From Oxalobacteraceae bacterium (lineage in GTDB: Bacteria > Pseudomonadota > Gammaproteobacteria > Burkholderiales > Burkholderiaceae_D): DNA of 64,000 nucleotides. The DNA is taken from assembly GCA_010024875.1 (NCBI GenBank), contig RGFZ01000001.1, positions 1 to 64,000 on the forward strand. The letters are read 5' to 3'. Shown in pieces: positions 8,622-17,894 of the stretch (the stretch's first letter is position 1; each line of letters opens with the position of its first letter). Both the position numbers and the translations under genes were made by a program. The notes beneath the pieces were generated by a model. The model was not told the origin of the DNA and ran no database searches. It saw only the letters and a program-made list of their open reading frames with translations.

Positions 8622-9452
8622 ATGTCAGAGACAGACTTACGTCCAGGACAATCGATCGAGCTGCTCAAGGCGCTGCATATCCTGACCCGCGATGGCAAGA
8701 TGAATCAGGACAGTCGCCGCAAGCTCAAGCAGGTCTATCATCTTTTCCAGTTCATCGAACCTTTGCTTCAGCAGCTGGCATCTAAGGGAAGGCCGATCAC
8801 GCTGGTGGATCATGGCGCAGGAAAATCTTACCTGGGCTTCATTCTGTACGATCTTTTTTTCAAGGATCGTGATGACGGTTCGCATATCTACAGCATCGAG
8901 TCGCGTGCCGAGCTGGTAGACAAGGCGCGCGAGCTTGCCGATCGTGCGGGTTTTGGTCGCATGTCATTTCTTCCGCTCTCGGTGGCCGAATCTACCGAGT
9001 CGCCCTTATTACCTGAAACAGTGGACATCGTCACCGCGCTGCATGCCTGCGATACCGCCACAGATGATGCGATCAGCTTCGCTCTCAAAAAGCAGTCGCG
9101 TTTCATCGTGCTGGTGCCTTGCTGTCAGGCCGAAGTCGCCGCAACCTTGCGGCGCCTGAAGGGAAAATCGCTCACGCGTGATGTGCTCACCGAGATCTGG
9201 CGCCATCCTATTCATACTCGCGAGTTTGGCAGTCACCTGACGAATGTGCTGCGATGTCTGCAACTCGAAGCGCACGGTTATCAGGTAAACGTGACGGAAC
9301 TGGTCGGTTGGGAGCATTCAATGAAGAATGAACTGATCATCGCCAGTCAGCATCGTGACGTACCGCGACAGCGCGCTGCAAAACGTCTGCAGCAGGTACT
9401 GGTCGATATTGGGCTGGAGGAGATGTCGGAACGCTTCTGGGTGCCGGCCTGA
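8622..9452 (+). CDS. SAM-dependent methyltransferase, Methyltransf_32/GSTCD-like
   Basis: Class I methyltransferase fold of 276 residues from the ATG at 8622. Motif I appears as LVDHGAGKSYLGFIL near residue 60, the acidic end of strand 2 as YSIESRAEL, and the diagnostic later motifs as TALHACDTATD and VLVPCCQAE. HACDTATD and PCCQ are typical of the Methyltransf_32 (GSTCD C-terminal) group, whose substrate is unsettled. Starts at 8544 or 8577 would add an unlikely hydrophobic lead. It is convergent with the DUF2721 gene, 44 bases away. Confidence 0.75.
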   Translation: MSETDLRPGQSIELLKALHILTRDGKMNQDSRRKLKQVYHLFQFIEPLLQQLASKGRPITLVDHGAGKSYLGFILYDLFFKDRDDGSHIYSIESRAELVDKARELADRAGFGRMSFLPLSVAESTESPLLPETVDIVTALHACDTATDDAISFALKKQSRFIVLVPCCQAEVAATLRRLKGKSLTRDVLTEIWRHPIHTREFGSHLTNVLRCLQLEAHGYQVNVTELVGWEHSMKNELIIASQHRDVPRQRAAKRLQQVLVDIGLEEMSERFWVPA

Positions 9453-9496
9453 TGACCTAACGGCTCAGGCTGTCTCAGGCGGTCTCAGACAGACGC

Positions 9497-9961
9497 TTAC
9501 TGGCTGGGTTGACCCTGCGTTGGCGGACGCAACAGTGTGGTTGCTGGCAGCGAGTGGCTGGCAACAAAGATTTCATGCAGCAGCAGACTGAAGCTTCCAA
9601 CCAGCATTGCCATCGTGGCGACGAACATGAAGGCAATCAGCGAATCAAGTTTCAGGTTCAGCGAGTCGTCGATGAACAGCACCACGACCACCATGCACAC
9701 CAGGATCATGCAGCAGGCAGACAAACCGACTGCGCGATGAATAGCTGTTGCCCGGCGGCGCAGCACCGAGAGTTCGTGCACCAGCACCGGTCGCAGTCCG
9801 AGGCCGCCGGAGAGTTTTTCTTCTAGCGTTTCTTGGCGGTCGCTGATCCTCTCCAGTCGGTTGGTCAGCACGCGCATCTGAATCATTACGCCAAGCATCA
9901 GCAGTGCGGGTGTGATCGCCACACTGATCAGGTTGCCGATATCGCCAAACAGGGATTTCAT
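9497..9961 (-). CDS. DUF2721 family membrane protein
   Basis: A 154-residue product with one N-terminal hydrophobic helix (NLISVAITPALLMLGVMI), a charged segment (RLERISDRQETLEEKL) likely to be helical, and two further hydrophobic helices toward the C-terminus. This matches the DUF2721 family of small integral membrane proteins of unknown function. I start it at the Met codon at 9961; an in-frame extension to 10057 has no family-like sequence. No ribosome site is obvious, so the start is uncertain. Confidence 0.7.
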   Translation of the reverse strand: MKSLFGDIGNLISVAITPALLMLGVMIQMRVLTNRLERISDRQETLEEKLSGGLGLRPVLVHELSVLRRRATAIHRAVGLSACCMILVCMVVVVLFIDDSLNLKLDSLIAFMFVATMAMLVGSFSLLLHEIFVASHSLPATTLLRPPTQGQPSQ

Positions 9962-10498
9962 CTCGGGTCGGTGGGAAGGTATTGACGTTTTCCATTGTAA
10001 CTGCTTCCGGCAGTCGCGTTGGATCGGCGCTGAGCTAATCTTTCTGCGAGGCGGCACGCAAGCGTGGCCTTGGGCAATCGGCGCAGCGGAGGCAGCGTCT
10101 CTCGGTTGACGCCGGCAGAGTGCGCCCGGGCCCGGGCTTGGTGCTTCGCAAAGTCTGCCTGCACTCCCTGGACTATGCTCGGTAGCCCGGTTTCAGCGGC
10201 TGATTCGGTTGCTGCAATGCGATCAGTGAAGAATTTATTTTGTATTTTTGCAGAAATAGAATAAGTTCTCGGATCGGTGCGAGGGCCAGTGTGTTGCACG
10301 GACCATCGACAAACATATTAGTAAAAAAATAAAAAATCTCGGAGACAGGCAGGATGGAACCCACTTTACTGGCTGAGCAGATCTCGGCACCGCATACCCA
10401 CCGGGGTGCCAGCATCCCGGCGCAAGGCAGCACTGATGCCCGGCCGGGCAAGCGCTGAACAATTCTCCGGCCCCTCGTCAAGACCTCAAGGAGCAACC
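9962..10498. other. Gene-free spacer, probable promoter region of the first liv operon
   Basis: No frame here resembles a protein. The stretch 10200-10345 is markedly A/T-rich compared with its surroundings and includes several TATAAA-like and TTTTTGC-like words, fitting a promoter for livG at 10499, but I cannot single out one -35/-10 pair. A ribosome site AAGGAG sits at 10488-10493. No periplasmic binding-protein gene is present. Confidence 0.5.
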
Positions 10499-11177
10499 AT
10501 GTCGGACATCATCCTGGAGACCCGGGATCTGACGCGCGAGTTCAAAGGATTCGTCGCCGTCAATCAGGTGAACCTGAAGGTGCAGCGCGGCCATATCCAC
10601 GCGCTCATCGGCCCCAACGGCGCAGGCAAGACCACCTGTTTCAATCTGCTGACAAAGTTTCTTGCGCCGTCATCGGGACAGATACTGTTCAATGGCCGCG
10701 ACATCACGATGCAACAGCCCGCGCAGATCGCGCGCATGGGCATCATCCGTTCATTTCAGATTTCGGCGGTCTTCCCTCACCTGACTGTGCTGGAGAATGT
10801 ACGCATCGGCTTGCAGCGCAATCTGGGCACCTCCTTTCATTTCTGGAAGAGCGAAACCACGCTGAACCAGCTGAATGATCGCGCGATGCAGTTGCTGGGC
10901 GATGGAACCCGAATTGATGCTTCTCGATGAACCCACGCAGGGCATGGGCCATGAAGACGTCAAGCGCGTTACCGACCTGATCAAGAAGGTGTCGAAGGGC
11001 CGAACCATCCTGATGGTCGAGCACAACATGAGTGTGGTGTCCGGTATCAGCGATCGCATCTCGGTCCTGCAGCGCGGCGCGATACTGGCCGAGGGCGACT
11101 ATCAGACCGTGTCGCAGAATCCGCAGGTACTGGAAGCCTACATGGGCAGTGCCACGGTGCTGGAAGGAGCGCACTGA
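10499..11177 (+). pseudogene. livG: LivG-type ABC ATPase, frame broken by an internal deletion
   Basis: ATPase subunit of a branched-chain amino-acid-type (HAAT) ABC transporter. Walker A (GPNGAGKTTCF) and the Q-loop (IIRSFQISAVFPHL) are in one frame, which runs to a stop at 10930. From about 10905 the family similarity continues in the next frame (MEPELMLLDEPTQGMGHEDV, then TILMVEHNMSVVSG) to 11177. The roughly 28-30 residues that should join these, including the ABC signature motif, are absent. So an out-of-frame deletion of about 85-90 bases appears to lie near 10903-10910. The gene is non-functional as read, unless this is an assembly error. Confidence 0.85.
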
Positions 11178-11878
11178 TGAGCAAGGCACTCGAGATCAAG
11201 AATCTGCAGGCCTGGTATGGTGAATCGCACATACTGCATGATGTGAATTTCTCTGTCGAGCAGGGTGAGGTCGTCACGCTGCTCGGTCGTAATGGCGCGG
11301 GTCGCACGACCACACTACGCGCGATGATGGGCCTGACCGGACGTCGTGAAGGTTCGGTGAAGATCAATGGTGTGGAATCGATCGCAATGCCCACGCATCG
11401 CATCGCTCACCTTGGCGTGGGTTACTGCCCCGAAGAGCGGGCGATTTTTTCATCGTTATCAGCAGAAGAAAACCTGATGCTGCCACCGACACTGCTGCCG
11501 GGCGGGATGTCGGTGGATGAGATTTATCAGATGTTCCCTAATCTGGCTGAGCGCCGTCACAGCCAGGGTACGCGACTGTCGGGCGGCGAGCAGCAGATGC
11601 TGGCGGTGGCGCGCATTTTGCGAACAGGTGCCAAGCTTTTGCTTCTCGATGAAATCTCCGAAGGCCTCGCGCCTGTGATTGTGCAGGCATTGGCGCGCAT
11701 GATCACGACCCTGAAAAGCCAGGGTTACACCATCGTGATGGTCGAGCAGAACTTCCGCTTCGCTGCGCCGCTTGCCGATCGTTTCTACGTGATGGAGCAT
11801 GGTCAGATTGTCGAACAGTTCGCTTCGGGTGAGCTGGAGGCCAAGACCTCTGTGCTGAACGAATTGCTGGGAGTCTGA
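11177..11878 (+). CDS. livF: LivF-type ABC ATPase with Lys-to-Arg in Walker A
   Basis: Second ATPase of the HAAT-type transporter, 233 residues. The signature LSGGEQQMLAVARIL, Walker B LLLLDEISEGLAP and the switch histidine region (MVEQNFRFAAP) are present. Walker A reads GRNGAGRTTT, with Arg where the nucleotide-binding Lys is expected (codon CGC). Some Burkholderiales LivF-like proteins may share this, from memory only. The ATG overlaps the livG stop (TGATGA), so translation is normally coupled to livG. Confidence 0.88.
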   Translation: MSKALEIKNLQAWYGESHILHDVNFSVEQGEVVTLLGRNGAGRTTTLRAMMGLTGRREGSVKINGVESIAMPTHRIAHLGVGYCPEERAIFSSLSAEENLMLPPTLLPGGMSVDEIYQMFPNLAERRHSQGTRLSGGEQQMLAVARILRTGAKLLLLDEISEGLAPVIVQALARMITTLKSQGYTIVMVEQNFRFAAPLADRFYVMEHGQIVEQFASGELEAKTSVLNELLGV

Positions 11879-11879
11879 G

Positions 11880-12764
11880 ATGGAACTATTTGGTATCCCC
11901 ATGGCTGCCTTGATGGGACAGCTGCTACTGGGGCTGGTGAACGGCTCGTTCTACGCAATGCTCTCTTTGGGGCTGGCGGTGATTTTTGGTCTGCTCAATG
12001 TGATCAATTTTGCGCACGGCGCGCTGTACATGATGGGTGCCTTCCTGGCGTGGATGGGCCTGAATTATTTTGGTATCAATTACTGGGTGATGCTGGTAGC
12101 GGCACCTGTGCTCGTTGCGATCTTCGGCATCGTGATCGAGAAAACCATGCTGCGCTGGCTGTACAAGCTGGATCACCTGTACGGATTGCTGCTGACCTTT
12201 GGCATCACACTGATGATCGAAGGTGTGTTCCGCTCTTTCTATGGCGTGTCCGGGCAGCCCTACTCGGTACCCTCGCAACTCACGGGTGCGACTGACCTCG
12301 GCTTCATGATGCTGCCTAACTATCGCGCCTGGGTGGTGTTCGCATCGCTAGTGGTCTGTCTCGCGACCTGGTTCGTCATCGAGAAGACACGCCTTGGCGC
12401 ATATCTGCGCGCAGGCACGGAAAATCCCAAGATGGTGGAAGCTTTCGGCATCAACGTACCGCTGATGGTCACGCTGACGTATGGATTTGGCGTTGCGCTC
12501 GCTGGGTTCGCCGGCGTGCTCGCGGCGCCTGTGCTCCAAGTGTCACCGCTGATGGGATCGAACCTGATCGTCGTTGTCTTCGCCGTGGTCGTGATCGGCG
12601 GTATGGGTTCCATCCTTGGCTCGATTGTCACTGGCCTCGGGCTGGGTGTGCTCGAAGGTCTGACCAAAGTGTTTTATCCGGAGCTGTCGGCGACTGTCGT
12701 GTTCATCATCATGGCAATCGTATTGCTGATTCGCCCCGCTGGCCTGTTCGGTCGTGAGAAATAA
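11880..12764 (+). CDS. livH: LivH-type permease
   Basis: Inner-membrane permease of the HAAT ABC family, 294 residues with about eight hydrophobic segments. The family start region LGLVNGSFYAMLSLGLAVIFGLLNVINFAHG and the C-terminal PAGLFGR ending are both present, as is the cytoplasmic coupling loop near GAYLRAGTENPKMVEAFGI. It begins two bases after livF. The transported solute cannot be read from the sequence; context (aromatic and glutaryl-CoA degradation) suggests an amino acid or organic acid. Confidence 0.93.
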   Translation: MELFGIPMAALMGQLLLGLVNGSFYAMLSLGLAVIFGLLNVINFAHGALYMMGAFLAWMGLNYFGINYWVMLVAAPVLVAIFGIVIEKTMLRWLYKLDHLYGLLLTFGITLMIEGVFRSFYGVSGQPYSVPSQLTGATDLGFMMLPNYRAWVVFASLVVCLATWFVIEKTRLGAYLRAGTENPKMVEAFGINVPLMVTLTYGFGVALAGFAGVLAAPVLQVSPLMGSNLIVVVFAVVVIGGMGSILGSIVTGLGLGVLEGLTKVFYPELSATVVFIIMAIVLLIRPAGLFGREK

Positions 12765-12776
12765 GGAGTCGCTGCG

Positions 12777-13733
12777 ATGCTGAGAAAACTGGGTTATGCC
12801 GCCGTTCTGATCGGCGCTCTCGCCGCACCGTTCTTTCTATATCCGGTGCTGCTGATGAAGATCATGTGCTTCGCACTGTTTGCCTGTGCATTCAATCTGC
12901 TGATCGGCTTCACTGGCCTGCTGTCGTTTGGTCATGCAGCGTTTTTCGGGGGTTCCGCCTACATCGCCGGTCATGCACTGAAAGTCTGGGGCCTGCCGAC
13001 CGAAATCGGTCTTGTGCTGGGAGTGCTCTATGCGGCCATCATGGGTTTTGTGATCGGCAAGCTGGCGATACGCCGGCAGGGTATTTACTTCACGATGATC
13101 ACGATGGCACTGTCGCAGATGGTGTTCTTCGTATTCCTGCAGGCGCCGTTCACTGGTGGTGAAGATGGCTTGCAGTCGATACCGCGCGGGACGCTACTGG
13201 GCAGTATCGACCTGAAGAACGATCTCACCATGTACTACGTGGTACTCGGCATCGTGGTGCTGTCCTTCCTGCTAGTGGTGCGGATCATTCATTCACCGTT
13301 TGGACAGGTACTCAAGGCCGTGCGCGAGAACGAACCACGCGCGATCTCGCTCGGTTACGACACCGATCGTTACAAGCTACTGGCGTTCGTGCTGTCGGCC
13401 GCGCTGGCTGGGCTGGCCGGTTCGACCAAGGCCGTCGTGCTGGGTTTTGGCACGCTCACGGATGTGCACTGGTCGATGTCAGGCTTGGTGGTACTGATGA
13501 CGCTGGTCGGCGGCATGGGCACGTTATTTGGCCCTGTGCTGGGCGCGATCATCATTATCGCGCTGGAAAACAAGCTCGGCGATCTGGGCACCTGGATGGC
13601 AAAAATCTCCCATGTGGAGTGGTTCAATACGATCGGAGAATCGGTCACCATGGTAACTGGCTTGATTTTTGTGATCTGCGTGCTTGCTTTTCGGCGTGGC
13701 ATCATCGGCGAACTTGCGGCCCGCCTGCGTTAA
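12777..13733 (+). CDS. livM: LivM-type permease
   Basis: Second inner-membrane permease of the same transporter, 318 residues. Typical LivM features are FNLLIGFTGLLSFGHAAFFGGSAYIAG near residue 40 and the coupling loop FGQVLKAVRENEPRAISLGYD near 180. RBS AAGGAG lies 12 bases before the ATG. It is followed 22 bases later by gcdH, so the transporter and the glutaryl-CoA enzymes may share a transcript. Confidence 0.93.
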   Translation: MLRKLGYAAVLIGALAAPFFLYPVLLMKIMCFALFACAFNLLIGFTGLLSFGHAAFFGGSAYIAGHALKVWGLPTEIGLVLGVLYAAIMGFVIGKLAIRRQGIYFTMITMALSQMVFFVFLQAPFTGGEDGLQSIPRGTLLGSIDLKNDLTMYYVVLGIVVLSFLLVVRIIHSPFGQVLKAVRENEPRAISLGYDTDRYKLLAFVLSAALAGLAGSTKAVVLGFGTLTDVHWSMSGLVVLMTLVGGMGTLFGPVLGAIIIIALENKLGDLGTWMAKISHVEWFNTIGESVTMVTGLIFVICVLAFRRGIIGELAARLR

Positions 13734-13755
13734 GAATCGTTCTGGAGAGTAAGTG

Positions 13756-14934
13756 ATGAGTGCCGCCAAGTTCCATTGGGAAGACCCGCTGTTGTTGGAT
13801 CAACAGCTGACCGCAGAAGAGCGCATGGTGCGCGATGCCGCGCGCGCCTACGCGCAGGACAGGCTGATGCCGCGCGTGCTGGAAGCTTTTCGTCATGAAA
13901 AGACCGATCCGGCGATATTCCGCGAGATGGGCGAGCTGGGCCTGATGGGCCCGACCATTCCAGCGGAGTACGGCGGCGCTGGCTTGAACTATGTGAGCTA
14001 TGGCCTGATCGCGCGTGAGATCGAGCGCGTGGACTCTGGTTTCCGCTCGATGATGAGTGTGCAGAGCTCACTTGTGATGTTGCCGATCTATGAATTCGGC
14101 ACTGAGGACCAGCGAAAAAAATATCTGCCAAAGCTGGCGAAGGGTGAGTGGATAGGCTGCTTTGGTCTTACGGAGCCCAATCATGGCTCCGACCCCGGTG
14201 GTATGGAGACCCGCGCGAAAAAAGTCGACGGTGGCTACAGCCTGAGTGGCTCGAAAATGTGGATCAGTAACAGCCCGATCGCTGAGATTTTTGTGGTGTG
14301 GGCCAAGGATGATGAAGGCAAGATCCGAGGGTTCATTCTCGAAAAAGGCTGGAAGGGTTTATCTGCCCCAGCCGTTCACGGCAAGATGGGCTTGCGTGCA
14401 TCAACTACGGGCGAGATCGTGATGGACCAGGTGTTCGTGCCGGAGGAGAACGCCTTCCCCGAGGTGCGCGGGCTCAAAGGCCCGTTCACCTGCCTCGATT
14501 CAGCGCGTTTCGGCATCTCGTGGGGATCGCTCGGTGCAGCAGAATTTTGCTGGCATACCGCGCGTCAGTACACGCTGGATCGCAAGCAGTTTGGCAAGCC
14601 ATTGGCATCGAATCAGCTGATCCAGAAAAAACTCGCCGACATGCAGACCGAGATCACGCTGGCACTGCAAGGCTGCCTGCGCCTTGGCCGCATGCGTGAC
14701 GAAGGCACGGCCGCGGTTGAGATCACCTCGATCATGAAGCGCAATTCCTGTGGCAAGGCGCTGGAGATCGCGCGTATGGCCCGTGACATGTTGGGTGGCA
14801 ATGGCATCAGCGATGAATACGGTGTCGTACGCCACATGCTGAACCTGGAAGTGGTAAACACTTATGAGGGTACGCATGATATCCACGCGCTGATCCTCGG
14901 TCGCGCGCAGACTGGCATACAAGCTTTTTTCTAA
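13756..14934 (+). CDS. gcdH: Glutaryl-CoA dehydrogenase
   Basis: FAD-dependent acyl-CoA dehydrogenase that oxidises and decarboxylates glutaryl-CoA to crotonyl-CoA in lysine, tryptophan and benzoyl-type catabolism. The 392-residue product carries [20 protein letters not shown] near residue 135 and the catalytic glutamate in [20 protein letters not shown] near 370, the GcdH-specific C-terminus. I chose the ATG at 13756 (GGAG at 13744) over the adjacent GTG at 13753. The next gene is a CaiB-type CoA transferase, the usual Burkholderiales partner. Confidence 0.95.
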   Translation: MSAAKFHWEDPLLLDQQLTAEERMVRDAARAYAQDRLMPRVLEAFRHEKTDPAIFREMGELGLMGPTIPAEYGGAGLNYVSYGLIAREIERVDSGFRSMMSVQSSLVMLPIYEFGTEDQRKKYLPKLAKGEWIGCFGLTEPNHGSDPGGMETRAKKVDGGYSLSGSKMWISNSPIAEIFVVWAKDDEGKIRGFILEKGWKGLSAPAVHGKMGLRASTTGEIVMDQVFVPEENAFPEVRGLKGPFTCLDSARFGISWGSLGAAEFCWHTARQYTLDRKQFGKPLASNQLIQKKLADMQTEITLALQGCLRLGRMRDEGTAAVEITSIMKRNSCGKALEIARMARDMLGGNGISDEYGVVRHMLNLEVVNTYEGTHDIHALILGRAQTGIQAFF

Positions 14935-14941
14935 GGTCATT

Positions 14942-16159
14942 ATGGCCTCGGCGCTCGCAGGCATCCGGGTCGTCGACCTCTCTCGAGTGTTGGCCGGGCC
15001 ATGGTCCACACAGAACCTCGCCGATCTTGGCGCCGAGGTGATCAAGATCGAACGTCCTGGCACGGGCGATGATACTCGCAGCTGGGGTCCGCCTTTCGTC
15101 GATCGCGTCGATACGGAAGGACGCGATGCGGCGTATTTCTTTTGCGCGAACCGTAACAAGCGTTCACTGACGCTAGACTTCACGCTGCCTGAAGGCCGTG
15201 ACATCCTGATCAGGTTGATCAAACAAGCCGATGTGCTGGTCGAGAATTACAAGGTCGGCGGGCTAAAAAAATATGGTCTCGACTATGCTTCCGTCGCATT
15301 AATCAATCCCCGGCTGGTTTACTGCTCGATCACTGGCTTTGGTCAAGATGGCCCGTATGCCAAGCGTCCCGGCTATGATGCGCTGATTCAGGCCATGGGT
15401 GGTTTGATGAGCATTACCGGTGAGCCGGATGAGGTGCCCGGCGGCGGCCCACAGAAAGTCGGCGTCGCGGTGGTGGACTTGCTGACCGGCCTGTACGCGA
15501 CGAATGCGATACTCGCCGCATTGTTTCATCGTGAAAGAACGGGTGAGGGGCAGCAGATCGATATTGCCTTGCTGGATGTGCAGGTGGCAACACTGGCAAA
15601 CCAGGCGGGCAATTATCTGTTGAGTGGCGCGGTGCCGAAGCGCATGGGTAGTGCGCATCCCTCCATCGTGCCGTATCAGCCTGTCGCTTGCAAAGATGGT
15701 TATCTGATGCTTGCGATTGGCAATGACACGCAGTTCGCCGGTCTGTGCCGCGCAGCAGGGGAGCCGGATGTCGCCAGCGATGAACGCTTCGCGAGCAATG
15801 AGGCGCGGGTGCATCATCGTCAGGCCTTGCGCGACTGGCTATCCCAAGTCATGCAGACGAAAACTATCGATGAATGGTGTGCGCTGGCAAAGCGCGAGAA
15901 TTTTCCCTGCGGTCCAATCAATACCATCGATCGAGTATTCCGTGATCCTCAGGTTCAGGCACGCGGCATGCAGTTTCGGCTGCACTCAGCAGCACACGGT
16001 GATCTGGATCTGGTTGCATCGCCGATCAGGATGTCGAAAACGCCAGTCAGTTATCGCAGAGCGCCGCCCGGGCTTGGACAAGATAATGCAGACCTCTTGC
16101 GCGAGCTGGGGTATGTCGATGAAGAGCTTGATCGCTTGAGGAAAAAGCAGGTGATCTGA
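14942..16159 (+). CDS. CaiB/BaiF family CoA transferase (probable glutarate CoA transferase)
   Basis: Class III CoA transferase of 405 residues. Family motifs include GIRVVDLSRVLAGPWSTQNLADLGAEVIKIE at the N-terminus and the catalytic aspartate region RPGYDALIQAMGGLMSITGE near residue 140. Placed seven bases after gcdH, it is best explained as the succinyl-CoA:glutarate transferase that makes glutaryl-CoA for GcdH; that specificity is inferred from the neighbour, not from residues. Confidence 0.88.
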   Translation: MASALAGIRVVDLSRVLAGPWSTQNLADLGAEVIKIERPGTGDDTRSWGPPFVDRVDTEGRDAAYFFCANRNKRSLTLDFTLPEGRDILIRLIKQADVLVENYKVGGLKKYGLDYASVALINPRLVYCSITGFGQDGPYAKRPGYDALIQAMGGLMSITGEPDEVPGGGPQKVGVAVVDLLTGLYATNAILAALFHRERTGEGQQIDIALLDVQVATLANQAGNYLLSGAVPKRMGSAHPSIVPYQPVACKDGYLMLAIGNDTQFAGLCRAAGEPDVASDERFASNEARVHHRQALRDWLSQVMQTKTIDEWCALAKRENFPCGPINTIDRVFRDPQVQARGMQFRLHSAAHGDLDLVASPIRMSKTPVSYRRAPPGLGQDNADLLRELGYVDEELDRLRKKQVI

Positions 16160-16184
16160 GACGCCTTGAGAAGTGCGTCGGTGA

Positions 16185-17891
16185 TCAGCCAGCCGAGCAC
16201 GCCAGAAAGGCTTGATGCGTGCTCAGATAGATACGGTCTTTCATCTGTTCACCCAGTGGTGTATTGCGCAGACGATCCAGCACGGGCCCTTTGATTTCCG
16301 CGAAATGCAGCCGGATATGTCGTTCGGCGAGATCGCGCTCAAGCTCAGTCAGCATCACCAGCGCCGTGGTGTCGAGCTGATTGACTGCTGACAGAATCAG
16401 CAGCAGGTCGCGCGTCCCGGGTTGTTGCTGAAGCAGGCTTTCAATTTTTTCTTCCAGCACTTGCGCATTCGCAAAATAAAGGCTTTCATCGATGCGCAGC
16501 GCAATCAGGCCGGGCAGTGTCTCGACCTGATGCCGTTCGATATTTCGAAAATGCTCCGTGCCCGGAACCCGGCCAACAACGGCCATGTGCGGATGACTGC
16601 TGCGCCAGACCAGAACGGCTAGTGACAGTGCAACGCCGATGACGATGCCTTCTTCGACACCGAAGACGATCACGCCAAAGAAAGTCAGCAGCAGGGCGGT
16701 CGCATCGGCTTTGTCGTAGTGCCAGGCGTCTTTGAGTGTTTGCATGTCGATCAGCCCTAGCACCGCAACGATGATGGTGGCAGACAGCACGGTATGCGGC
16801 AGATAGTGGAACCAGGAGGTCAGTCCGATCAGTACCACGCCCATCATCAGTGCCGAGATCACGCTAGCCACGGGTGTGTTTGCGCCTGCCGAAAAATTCA
16901 CCACTGAGCGCGCGAAGCCGCCAGTGACCGGGAAGCCGCCAGATAATGCGCTGGCGATATTTGCTGCGCCAATGCCGAGCAATTCGCGATCAGGCTGGAT
17001 GCGTTGTGCGCGTTTCATCGCCAGCGATTGTGCTACCGAGACGCTTTCGACGAAACCAACCAGTGAAATCAGCATGGCAGGTACCCACAGTGCATGCAGC
17101 GCATCCCAGCTGGGCAGTGACATAGCGAGTACGGGAAGGCCTGCAGGGACGTTGCCCACGATAGAGACCTGCGCAGTTTCAGCCAGATCTAGGCTAGCAA
17201 CGACAGCGGTCGAGAGGATCACCGCGGTTATCGGCGCGAGTTTGCTGACCATCTCAGCGACTTTGGCAGGAACGCCGATTCGTCTCAGCAGCAACGCGAG
17301 GTGAGAGCGTGCGAAGAACAGGAAGACTAGCGCCGTGATGCCGATGCCTGAGGTGACCACATTTGTTTCGGGCAGGTGCTTGATCAAGCCTGCGAGCGTC
17401 GAGAGCACGCCGGCTGAGGAAAATGTTATGCCGAGCAGGTATTTGACCTGTCCTATCGCGATCAGCACCGCCGAGCCCGAGATGAAGCCGCTGATGACAG
17501 GATGACTGAGGAACCAGGCGAGAAAGCCCAGACGCAGCAAGCCGGCACCGATAAGCATCAGGCCCGACAGCAGCGCCAGAAGGATCGCCATCGCCAGATA
17601 CTCGGGCGTACCTTGCGCCGCCAGTGGAGCAAGCGAACTGGCGGTCATCAGCGATGCGACCGCCACCGGACCCACGGCGAGGGTCATGCTGCTGCCCAGC
17701 AGCGCATAAGCGATCAAGGGCAGGATGCTGGCGTACAGCCCGACTTCTGGAGGCAAGCCCGCGAGCATTGCATACGCGAGGCTTTGCGGTATCAGCATGA
17801 CCGTCACGATCAGGCCGGCGAGCACATCACCGCTCAGCCAGTCTCGCTGGTAATGCCTGAGCCATGCCGGCATCCACGCCTGAATCCGCAT
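16185..17891 (-). CDS. SulP family anion permease with STAS domain
   Basis: Inner-membrane SLC26/SulP transporter, 568 residues. The N-terminal signature DVLAGLIVTVMLIPQSLAYAMLAGLPPEVGLYAS is clear, about a dozen hydrophobic segments follow, and a cytoplasmic STAS domain covers roughly residues 435-560 (ALRIDESLYFANAQVLEE, LILSAVNQLDTTALVML). Substrate is probably sulfate or another oxyanion. The start lies three bases after the stop of the SQR fusion gene, so the two are co-transcribed; this could export or exchange the sulfate formed by sulfide oxidation (inference). Confidence 0.88.
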   Translation of the reverse strand: MRIQAWMPAWLRHYQRDWLSGDVLAGLIVTVMLIPQSLAYAMLAGLPPEVGLYASILPLIAYALLGSSMTLAVGPVAVASLMTASSLAPLAAQGTPEYLAMAILLALLSGLMLIGAGLLRLGFLAWFLSHPVISGFISGSAVLIAIGQVKYLLGITFSSAGVLSTLAGLIKHLPETNVVTSGIGITALVFLFFARSHLALLLRRIGVPAKVAEMVSKLAPITAVILSTAVVASLDLAETAQVSIVGNVPAGLPVLAMSLPSWDALHALWVPAMLISLVGFVESVSVAQSLAMKRAQRIQPDRELLGIGAANIASALSGGFPVTGGFARSVVNFSAGANTPVASVISALMMGVVLIGLTSWFHYLPHTVLSATIIVAVLGLIDMQTLKDAWHYDKADATALLLTFFGVIVFGVEEGIVIGVALSLAVLVWRSSHPHMAVVGRVPGTEHFRNIERHQVETLPGLIALRIDESLYFANAQVLEEKIESLLQQQPGTRDLLLILSAVNQLDTTALVMLTELERDLAERHIRLHFAEIKGPVLDRLRNTPLGEQMKDRIYLSTHQAFLACSAG

Positions 17892-17894
17892 TGC

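Noticed and set aside
10173-10496. A 107-codon minus-strand frame in the liv upstream spacer
   Set aside because: No ribosome site, no recognisable domain, and it covers the likely promoter region.
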